From the NCBI GenBank assembly GCA_025454185.1, contig JALOOY010000030.1, positions 1-9,196 on the forward strand: a stretch of DNA of 9,196 nucleotides, read 5' to 3'. Shown one piece after another: positions 1 to 5,271 of this stretch. A program made the position numbers and the translations under genes. This DNA is from Thermodesulfobacteriota bacterium (lineage in GTDB: Bacteria > Desulfobacterota > RBG-13-43-22). The notes below the pieces were generated by a model. That model saw only the letters and a list, made by a program, of their open reading frames with translations. It did not search any database and was not told the DNA's origin. How positions within the stretch are numbered: position 1 is the first letter of the stretch; every line of letters starts with the position of its first letter.

Positions 1-139
1 AAAGCCGGGCCGCCGCGGCGACCTCCTGCTGCTCGGCGGTGAAAGAGGGACGCTCGCCGGTCCACCCCTGCACGCCTATCCCGATCAGCCCGAAAAAAAC
101 AACTGAAACTATCAACCGTATACGTTTTAAATTTAACAC
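1..139 (-). CDS. Probable exported protein, N-terminal part only
   Basis: This is an open frame on the minus strand that starts at a GTG (139-137) and runs off the left edge after 46 codons. Its first residues look like a signal peptide: a basic start (LNLKRIR), a hydrophobic core (LIVSVVFFGLIGIG), then a polar mature part (TGERPSFTAEQQEVAAAARL). It would therefore be sent through the inner membrane. An in-frame stop lies 6 codons upstream, so the GTG is the only normal start available, though no clear ribosome binding site precedes it. It lies downstream of livH on the same strand with 132 bp between. The function cannot be told from this fragment. It could also be a chance open frame. Confidence 0.4.
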   Translation of the reverse strand, partial: MLNLKRIRLIVSVVFFGLIGIGVQGWTGERPSFTAEQQEVAAAARL

Positions 140-160
140 CGATTTCAGCTTTTTTTAGGC

Positions 161-239
161 CGTCATCCCGGACTCGATCCGGGAACCAGGAGATTGGAGA
201 ATCAAACTGCCCTGGATTCCGGCCTTCGCCGGAATGACG
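161..239. repeat. Paired-palindrome intergenic repeat (REP-like)
   Basis: There are two GC-rich hairpins whose outer ends are also complementary. The left half reads CGTCAT, then CCCGGA-CTCGA-TCCGGG (167-183), then CCAGG. The right half reads CCTGG, then ATTCCGGC-CTTC-GCCGGAAT (216-235), ending GACG. CGTCAT at 161-166 pairs with ATGACG at 234-239, and CCAGG at 186-190 pairs with CCTGG at 211-215. The whole element can therefore fold into one long imperfect stem or two short ones. Similar TCATTCCGG/CCGGAAT palindromes are common dispersed repeats in many bacteria (general knowledge). It sits just past the livH stop and could stabilise or end the liv transcript, but no T-run follows. Confidence 0.75.
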
Positions 240-271
240 AGCGAAGGTCTTCGAATGTCTAGTCTACCTTG

Positions 272-1144
272 CTATACTTTCTTGACATAATGCTTGGCGA
301 ACAGCCCACTGGGCCGCACGCAAAGGACCAGCACGATGACCACGAAGGCCACGATGGGTTTCCACTCGGGCCAGACATAGCCGAAAAGATTTTCGATCAG
401 GCCCAAAAGCTCCCCGCCGATGACGATCCCCGGGATGCTCATCAGCCCCCCCAGGACGGCGGCGGCAAAGGCCCGCATGAAGGGCTCCATCATGTAAGCC
501 GGATCCAGGGTGGCCCGGCCGGCGAAAAACATGGCGGCCGTGGCCCCGATGAAGGAACTGAACCCCCAGGCCAGGGAAAAAACCCGTTCGACCCGAACTC
601 CCATAATTTTGGCCGCGTGTTTATTCTGCTGGGTGGCCCGCATGGCCACGCCCAGCTTGGTATATTTGAAAAATAAAAAAAGCAGGATCATCAGGATGGC
701 GGCCGCAATGAAGACGGCGATGGCCCAGTCATTGACGATCAAACCCGGGACCGGCTCGTAAGTCTTCAGGGTGGAAAAAGGCAGGGTGAACTCCTTCTGC
801 TCCGCCCCCCATTTCCAACTGGCCAGCCCCATGAGCAGCATCTCCGCCCCCAGGGTGATCACGATCAGTCCCAGCAGATTGGGGTTTTTGGCCGGTCGCA
901 GGAAGATGAATTCGACGACAATTCCCAAAAGGACGGCGAAGACCATGGTCAGGATATAGGCCAGCCAGAAGGGATATTGGTAAAAGGTCAGGATGTGGTA
1001 GGCCACGAAGGTGGACATCATGGCCATCTCCCCCTGGGCGAAATTGACCACCTCGGAGGTCTTGTAAATAATGACCACCGCGATGCCGAAGAGTCCGTAG
1101 CAGGCCCCGATGGCCAGTCCCTCGATTATCAGTTGTCCAATCAT
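272..1144 (-). CDS. livH: Branched-chain amino acid ABC transporter permease, LivH type
   Basis: This is an inner-membrane permease of a high-affinity branched-chain amino acid (Leu/Ile/Val) or related amide/urea ABC importer; it pairs with LivM to form the channel. The protein has 290 residues, the usual length for LivH, and is hydrophobic throughout with about eight membrane segments (BPD_transp_2 family). Family signatures are visible: YKTSEVVNFAQGEMAM near 27-42, the cytoplasmic coupling loop GVAMRATQQNKHAAKIMGV at 165-183, AAAVLGGLMSIPGIVIGG at 227-244, and VRPSGLFA near the end. The frame is open back to 1228, but the extra 28 residues are basic and unlike the family. I chose the ATG at 1144, where the first membrane helix starts; its ribosome binding site is weak. 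Substrate specificity cannot be read from the permease. Confidence 0.93.
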   Translation of the reverse strand: MIGQLIIEGLAIGACYGLFGIAVVIIYKTSEVVNFAQGEMAMMSTFVAYHILTFYQYPFWLAYILTMVFAVLLGIVVEFIFLRPAKNPNLLGLIVITLGAEMLLMGLASWKWGAEQKEFTLPFSTLKTYEPVPGLIVNDWAIAVFIAAAILMILLFLFFKYTKLGVAMRATQQNKHAAKIMGVRVERVFSLAWGFSSFIGATAAMFFAGRATLDPAYMMEPFMRAFAAAVLGGLMSIPGIVIGGELLGLIENLFGYVWPEWKPIVAFVVIVLVLCVRPSGLFAKHYVKKV

Positions 1145-1236
1145 AGCTGTTTCACATCCCCAATGGCTAAAACCGAAAAATTTCTTTTTACGATACGGAA
1201 GGTGAAATCGGTGGCGATGCAGAACCAAGCTTCACC

Positions 1237-1263
1237 CGCCCCCTCCTGTCAAGGGAGGGGGCG
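1237..1263. repeat. Strong GC hairpin in the livM-livH spacer
   Basis: This is a perfect 10-bp stem with a 7-nt loop: CGCCCCCTCC (1237-1246) pairs with GGAGGGGGCG (1254-1263). It lies in the 166-bp gap between the livM stop and the livH start. No T-run follows on the minus strand, so it is not a normal intrinsic terminator. It could instead pause transcription, protect mRNA ends or lower livH expression relative to livM. It may equally be a dispersed repeat with no role here. Confidence 0.6.
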
Positions 1264-1282
1264 AACTGCGCCGAACGCCCGA

Positions 1283-1306
1283 CGCCTCACGCCCTTGCGC
1301 CTCACG
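1283..1306. repeat. Short direct repeat, CGCCTCACG twice
   Basis: The 9-mer CGCCTCACG occurs at 1283-1291 and again at 1298-1306, a 15-bp period, just after the livM stop. The flanks (CGCCCGACGC, CGCCCTTGCG) look like further degraded copies. It appears to be low-complexity spacer sequence of the same kind as the other short tandem repeats in this window. Confidence 0.5.
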
Positions 1307-1310
1307 GTTG

Positions 1311-2381
1311 TTAAAAAGGCCAAGTCTTCCAGTACTTTTTCAGCCGGATCCAGATGCCGAAAATGCCCAGCGGTTCAAAGATGATGATGGCCAGCATGAT
1401 CAGACCCAGGATGATGCTGTTGAAGTTTTCCAGTCCGATGACGGTAAACCATTTTTTGGAGATGGCCGTCAGGAGGTCGCCGATGACCGGTTTCTCGCCC
1501 ACATTCTTCAGCAGGCTGTACTGCAGATAGGTGATCAGGGCCGCTCCGGCGATGGAGCCCATGATGGAGCCCAGGCCGCCCACCACCACCATGACCAGGA
1601 AAATGATGGACAAGAGCAGGGTAAAGGTAAAGGGATCGAAAAAGCCCAGGACGAACCCGAACAGCCCCCCGGCCACGCCGGTATAAAAGGAGCTGACCAT
1701 GAAGGACAGGGTCTTGTAGCGGGTCAAATTGATGCCGATGACCTCGGCGGCGATGTCGCTGTCCCGGATGGCCACAAAGGACCTTCCCACCCGGGTTTTC
1801 ATGATGTTACGGGCGGCCACCACCAGGAGGATCGTGATGATCAGGATGAGATAATACTTGCCCATATCCGATTTGACCACCCAGCTCAGGCCCAGTTGGG
1901 GAAAACCCAGGTCCAGGGGCGGGGCCTGGATGCCCATGCGCCCACCGAACACTTCCCAGCGGCCGATAACGTGCATGATGGTCAAGCCGAAGCCCATGGA
2001 GGCGATGGCCAAGTACGGCCCTTCGAGCCGGAGGGCCGGCAGGCCTAAAATGAAACCGAAAAAAGCGGCGATGAATCCCGCCAGGGGCAAGGCCAGCAGA
2101 AAGGGCAATTGCAGCTTGGTCATCAGCAGGGCCGTGCCGTAGGCCCCGATGGCAAAAAAACCTGCGTGGCCCAGGGAGATCTGGCCGGTATAACCCATGA
2201 GGATGTTGAGTCCCACCGCCATGATCACGTGAACCATGATGATATTGAATAAAAAAAGATAATAGGAGGATGTGTAAAGCGGGAGCGAGAAGAGGAAGGC
2301 TAAAAAAGCGATGGTCCAGAACAGGACCACCTTGCTCTCAAAGAGCTGAATATCCTCATAATAATCGCGTTTCATGTCCAT
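1311..2381 (-). CDS. livM: Branched-chain amino acid ABC transporter permease, LivM type
   Basis: This is the second inner-membrane permease of the Liv-type importer and the partner of LivH. It has 356 residues, with a hydrophilic N-terminus of about 18 residues and then multiple membrane segments. LivM signatures are clear: GLNILMGYTGQISLGHAGF at 57-75, LRLEGPYLAIASMGFG at 117-132, the coupling loop GRSFVAIRDSDIAAEVIG at 199-216, and VVVGGLGSIMGSIAGAAL at 265-282. A 20-residue extra loop near 290-315 precedes the last helix. The ATG at 2381 is preferred over a second ATG two codons later because a GAGGA ribosome binding site lies 9 nt upstream, inside the end of the preceding gene. The 6-bp gap to that gene suggests translational coupling. 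livG, livF and livK are not in the window. Confidence 0.94.
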   Translation of the reverse strand: MDMKRDYYEDIQLFESKVVLFWTIAFLAFLFSLPLYTSSYYLFLFNIIMVHVIMAVGLNILMGYTGQISLGHAGFFAIGAYGTALLMTKLQLPFLLALPLAGFIAAFFGFILGLPALRLEGPYLAIASMGFGLTIMHVIGRWEVFGGRMGIQAPPLDLGFPQLGLSWVVKSDMGKYYLILIITILLVVAARNIMKTRVGRSFVAIRDSDIAAEVIGINLTRYKTLSFMVSSFYTGVAGGLFGFVLGFFDPFTFTLLLSIIFLVMVVVGGLGSIMGSIAGAALITYLQYSLLKNVGEKPVIGDLLTAISKKWFTVIGLENFNSIILGLIMLAIIIFEPLGIFGIWIRLKKYWKTWPF

Positions 2382-2387
2382 GGCGGG

Positions 2388-2777
2388 CTATCCTCGCTGC
2401 TCATCGTCCGATTTCGAGAATTGCTCTACCACCTTGTCGTAATAGACCTGGTCCTCTTCCAGCAGGGGAGACACCCCGCGCATCATGTTCAATTTCATGA
2501 TCTGAAAGTTGAGCTTCTTCATCAATCGGTATTTTTCCTGCACCTCCGTCACGCCCCGGAGCATCTCTTCCATGCGGACGATGTCCTTTTTCAATTCCAG
2601 CTCGGGGGGCAGGCAGTCGGCGTTCTTCAAGATTTTGTAGGCCAGGCGCAGTTCCTCGGGGATCTGGCTGTCGTCCTCCAACTGCAGGGGCTTCCCTTTG
2701 CCCGGCAGGTTGTCGAATTCACCTTTTTCCTGGGCTTCCCTGATCTTTCGCTCGGCTATGCTGTGGGGTAAGATCAT
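2388..2777 (-). CDS. DUF1992 / DnaJC28-like conserved-domain protein
   Basis: This is a 129-residue soluble charged protein matching the DnaJ homologue subfamily C member 28 conserved domain (DUF1992). The hallmark is the start, with AERKIREAQEKGEFDNLPGKGKPL at about residues 8-31 (IREAQ, GEFDNLPGKGKPL), followed by EELRLAYKILKNAD and a helical, probably coiled-coil middle. The N-terminal J domain with its HPD motif is absent, as is usual for bacterial members, so it is unlikely to be a normal DnaJ co-chaperone. The family's function is not established. It is the first gene of the run that continues into livM 6 bp downstream, and a promoter candidate lies 37-65 bp upstream of its start. The link with the transporter may be only positional. 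The ribosome binding site is weak. Confidence 0.88.
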   Translation of the reverse strand: MILPHSIAERKIREAQEKGEFDNLPGKGKPLQLEDDSQIPEELRLAYKILKNADCLPPELELKKDIVRMEEMLRGVTEVQEKYRLMKKLNFQIMKLNMMRGVSPLLEEDQVYYDKVVEQFSKSDDEQRG

Positions 2778-2813
2778 GACTTTTCTGGCCGGATAAAAAC
2801 CTAAAACGGGCGC

Positions 2814-2842
2814 ATCATAGCAACGGTGGACCGGAAAATCAA
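2814..2842 (-). promoter_or_regulatory. Sigma-70-type promoter for the DUF1992-livM-livH run
   Basis: On the minus strand, a -35 box TTGATT (2842-2837) and a -10 box TATGAT (2819-2814) are separated by exactly 17 bp. TATGAT differs from the consensus at one base, and TTGATT keeps the TTGA core. Transcription would begin near 2807, leaving a leader of about 30 nt before the ATG at 2777. It lies in the 87-bp gap after moaA. This suggests that the transporter run has its own promoter and does not depend on read-through from moaA. Confidence 0.55.
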
Positions 2843-2864
2843 CCGTGAAATGGAAGGCCCCCTT

Positions 2865-3851
2865 TCAGCCGCCGATTTTAGACATCTGACGCTGGCAGCG
2901 TTGGGGCGCGGAGGAGGTGTTGAGGGGATGTTCCCGGGGTTTGTGGGCGATGGCCTCCCGGATGATCATTTCCAAATGATCGTCGGGTGCGCCCTCCCGC
3001 AAGGGCCGCCGGAGGTCGGTTTCCCGGTCGGAAAAGATGCAGGTCCGCAGCTTGCCGTCCGAGGTCAGGCGCAGCCGGTTGCAGTTGGGGCAGAAATGCT
3101 GGCTCACGGGGCTGATCACCCCTACCTCCCCCCGGGCCCCGGCGTAGGCCCAGCGCCGCGCCGGTCCGTCGAGGCGCCGCCCGTTGATCGAGGTCAGAGG
3201 CCCCAGGGATCTCAGCCGCTCCAGGATCCGGTCCGCCGGGAGGAAACGGTCCTCCGAACAGCCCACAGAAGGCCCCACAGGCATAAATTCAATAAATCTG
3301 ACATGATAGGGCTTTTCGCAGGACAACCGGCCGAAGGCCGTTATTTCCTCCTCATTGATGCCTTTCAAAGCCACCACATTGATTTTGATGGGCTGAAAAC
3401 CGATGGCCTCGGCGGTTTGAATCCCTTGCCAGACCCTTTCAAACAGATCGTGCCGGGTTATCAGGGCATAACGTCGCGGGTCCAGAGAGTCCAGGCTGAC
3501 GTTGATACGGCGAATGCCTGCCTCCCAGATAGACCGGGCCTGTTCGGCCAGCAGGATACCGTTGGTGGTCAGGCTGATGTCCTTGACACCCGGGATGCGG
3601 GCCAGTTCGGCCATGAACGGGATGACCCCCCTGCGGGTCAAGGGCTCCCCCCCCGTGAGCCGAATCTTTTCGATGCCGAGGGCGACGCTCAGGCGCGCCA
3701 GGCGCAGCAGTTCCTCATAGCTCAGAATGTCTTCGTGGGCCAGTTTGGGGACCCCTTCCTCGGGCATGCAATAGAGACAGCGCAGGTTGCAGCGGTCGGT
3801 CAGGGAGATGCGCAAATAATTGAGGCGTCGGTTGAAAGGGTCGAAGAGCAT
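2865..3851 (-). CDS. moaA: GTP 3',8-cyclase MoaA
   Basis: This is a radical SAM enzyme that converts GTP to (8S)-3',8-cyclo-7,8-dihydroguanosine 5'-triphosphate, the first step of molybdopterin synthesis; MoaC makes cyclic pyranopterin monophosphate from that product. Its 328 residues match the family length. The SAM-binding [4Fe-4S] motif is CNLRCLYC (Cys21, 25, 28), followed by LTGGEP at 65-70 and SLDSLD at 119-124. The second, GTP-binding cluster motif is CPNCNRLRLTSDGKLRTC (Cys254, 257, 271). It ends in the conserved Gly-Gly tail (SKIGG) needed for catalysis. All key residues are present. The ATG at 3851 is fixed by an in-frame stop 3 codons upstream and by the family-typical LFDPFNRRLNYLRIS start, although the ribosome binding site is poor. 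It is divergent from moeA, so the first and last steps of the pathway share one control region. Confidence 0.97.
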   Translation of the reverse strand: MLFDPFNRRLNYLRISLTDRCNLRCLYCMPEEGVPKLAHEDILSYEELLRLARLSVALGIEKIRLTGGEPLTRRGVIPFMAELARIPGVKDISLTTNGILLAEQARSIWEAGIRRINVSLDSLDPRRYALITRHDLFERVWQGIQTAEAIGFQPIKINVVALKGINEEEITAFGRLSCEKPYHVRFIEFMPVGPSVGCSEDRFLPADRILERLRSLGPLTSINGRRLDGPARRWAYAGARGEVGVISPVSQHFCPNCNRLRLTSDGKLRTCIFSDRETDLRRPLREGAPDDHLEMIIREAIAHKPREHPLNTSSAPQRCQRQMSKIGG

Positions 3852-3865
3852 GTGCGTTTATTCGG

Positions 3866-3894
3866 TTGCAATACTATGTCAATTTTTACATAAT
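3866..3894 (+). promoter_or_regulatory. Candidate promoter for moeA
   Basis: A -35-like box TTGCAA (3866-3871) and a -10 box CATAAT (3889-3894) are 17 bp apart on the plus strand. Transcription would start near 3901, giving a leader of about 56 nt before the moeA ATG. The -10 box touches that of the opposite moaA promoter candidate (3883-3888), so polymerases on the two strands would compete. The leader is too short for a typical molybdenum-cofactor riboswitch. Confidence 0.5.
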
Positions 3895-3911
3895 AACGGC
3901 CGTCCTGTCAA
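3883..3911 (-). promoter_or_regulatory. Candidate promoter for moaA
   Basis: On the minus strand there is a perfect -35 box TTGACA (3911-3906), a 17-bp spacer and a weaker -10 box TAAAAA (3888-3883). Transcription would begin near 3876, some 25 nt before the moaA ATG. TGTCAAT occurs twice on the plus strand (3877-3883 and 3906-3912), 29 bp apart. One copy is part of this -35 box and the other sits between it and the gene, so the repeats could be regulator half-sites. Confidence 0.45.
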
Positions 3912-3956
3912 TGCAAATACGCCTGCAGGGTCAAAGCCCTTATCGATCGAGGTTTC

Positions 3957-5183
3957 ATGAAGCCTTTTCTTCACGTCAAGCACCCGGAAGACATTTTAGA
4001 AATCATTGGAACGCTGCCATCCCTCGCTTCGGAAACCGTTTTCCTGGAAGAATCCTTGAATCGGGTCCTCAGCGAACCCCTGCACTCTCCCGAAGACCTG
4101 CCCCATTTCCCTCGGGCCACCATGGACGGTTACGCCGTTAAGGCCAGGGATACTTTCGGGGCCTCGGAGTCCATCCCGGCCCTGCTGACCCTGGCCGGCG
4201 AAATCGTCATGGGACAATCCGCCGAGGTCCCGGTCTTTCCCGGCCAGTGCTTCCGTATCGCTACCGGCGGCATGCTCCCGCCGGGGGCCGACGCCGTGGT
4301 CATGATCGAGCACACCCAGGTCCTGGATGCCCAAACGATCGAGGTTTTCCGATCGGTCTCCCCGGGCGACCACCTGATCCGGATCGGCGAAGACCTGAAG
4401 CGGGGGCAGCCGATGATTCCCCGGGGACACCGTCTGCGGCCCCAGGATCTGGGGCTTCTGGCCGGGGTCGGGATCCGGCAGGTGACCGTCTGTCGCCGGC
4501 CCCGGGTGGCCATTATTTCCACCGGCGATGAAATCGTGTCTATCGACCGGAAGCCGCCCCCTGGTTCCGTCCGGGACATCAACGCCTATACCCTGCCGGC
4601 CTTGGTGGAAAAAAACGGCGGGATCCCTCTCTTTCTCGGTCTGGTCCGGGACTCCCGGGAAGCCTTACGGGGAAAATGCCGTGAGGCCCTGGAACAGGCC
4701 GACATGGTCCTGGTTTCCGGAGGGAGTTCCGTAGGGACCCGGGATTTTACCCTGGAAGTCATCGAATCCTTCCCCGCTTCCCAGGTCCTGGCCCACGGCA
4801 TTGCCATCAGCCCCGGGAAGCCGACCATCCTGGCCCGGATCGGCGAAAAGGTGCTCTGGGGACTCCCCGGTCACACCGCCTCGGCCATGGTGGTTTTTTC
4901 GGTTTTCGTGAAACCCTGCCTGAACCGGCTGGAGGGCGCGGAACCGGCCAAAATCAATCCCGGTCTACGGGCACGGTTGACCCGTAATCTCGCCTCCGCC
5001 CAGGGCCGTGACGATTATATCCGCGTCGCCCTCCAGGCCGGCCCCCAGGGCTGGGAAGCCGAGCCGATCCTGGGACAGTCCGGTCTGATCTCCACCCTGG
5101 TCCGCTCCGACGGACTGGTTCGCATCGACCGTTTTACGGAGGGGAAGGAAAAGGGGGATTGGGTGGAGGTGTTCTTGTTTTAG
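3957..5183 (+). CDS. moeA: Molybdopterin molybdenumtransferase MoeA
   Basis: This cytosolic enzyme inserts molybdate (or tungstate) into adenylylated molybdopterin, giving active cofactor; it is the last step before any nucleotide is added. The 408 residues have the normal MoeA domain order: MoeA N-terminal domain about 10-175, MoCF-binding domain about 180-325, and C-terminal beta domain about 335-405. Motifs seen: PRATMDGYAV with Asp57, RIATGGMLPPGADAVVMIEH at 100-119, STGDEI at 188-193 with Glu192, SGGSSVGTRDF at 254-264 with Asp263, SPGKPT at 285-290 and GLPGHTASA at 302-310. From memory, these acidic residues line up with the catalytic ones of E. coli MoeA (Asp59, Glu188, Asp228). The ATG is supported by GAGG 4 nt upstream (3949-3952). 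It looks complete and functional. Confidence 0.95.
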   Translation: MKPFLHVKHPEDILEIIGTLPSLASETVFLEESLNRVLSEPLHSPEDLPHFPRATMDGYAVKARDTFGASESIPALLTLAGEIVMGQSAEVPVFPGQCFRIATGGMLPPGADAVVMIEHTQVLDAQTIEVFRSVSPGDHLIRIGEDLKRGQPMIPRGHRLRPQDLGLLAGVGIRQVTVCRRPRVAIISTGDEIVSIDRKPPPGSVRDINAYTLPALVEKNGGIPLFLGLVRDSREALRGKCREALEQADMVLVSGGSSVGTRDFTLEVIESFPASQVLAHGIAISPGKPTILARIGEKVLWGLPGHTASAMVVFSVFVKPCLNRLEGAEPAKINPGLRARLTRNLASAQGRDDYIRVALQAGPQGWEAEPILGQSGLISTLVRSDGLVRIDRFTEGKEKGDWVEVFLF

Positions 5184-5188
5184 AAGTT

Positions 5189-5234
5189 GGTTGCTGGTTG
5201 CTGGTTGCTGGTTGCAGGTTGCAGGTTGCAGGTT
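5189..5234. repeat. Heptanucleotide tandem repeat, 6.6 copies
   Basis: Three copies of GGTTGCT (5189-5209) are followed by three of GGTTGCA (5210-5230) and a partial GGTT. The array fills most of the 85-bp gap between the two moeA genes, starting 5 bp after the first stop. It ends 34 bp before the second start. The clean change from T to A at the seventh base between halves suggests expansion by slippage from two neighbouring variants. It is non-coding on the plus strand. Copy-number change would alter spacing between the two genes but not the reading frame of either. Confidence 0.9.
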
Positions 5235-5257
5235 AAAAACGGATACCGAATAATGAA

Positions 5258-5271
5258 CGGAGATGCCAATG
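5258..5271 (+). promoter_or_regulatory. Ribosome binding site that decides the start of the MoeA-PBP gene
   Basis: Two in-frame ATGs lie at 5263 and 5269. The GGAG motif (5259-5262) directly abuts the first, which leaves no spacer, but is 6 nt before the second. The second ATG is therefore the likely start, giving 640 residues rather than 642. Confidence 0.6.

Noticed and set aside
1145..1228. 28-residue N-terminal extension of LivH
   Set aside because: It is basic and His-rich with no family match, and the first membrane helix begins at the internal ATG at 1144.
1308..2048. 246-residue plus-strand open frame across livM
   Set aside because: Its Asp/His/Gln/Gly-rich composition is the antisense image of a hydrophobic membrane protein.
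2826..3893. 355-residue plus-strand open frame across moaA
   Set aside because: It is antisense to moaA, which has every family motif. The frame is a by-product of high GC content and its residues (Gly/Pro/Arg/His-rich) resemble no folded protein.
3852..3956. Molybdenum-cofactor riboswitch upstream of moaA or moeA
   Set aside because: The predicted leaders are only about 25 and 56 nt, too short for that riboswitch class, and no matching fold was seen.
5189..5234. CRISPR-like array
   Set aside because: The units are 7 bp and directly adjacent with no spacers, so this is a simple tandem repeat.
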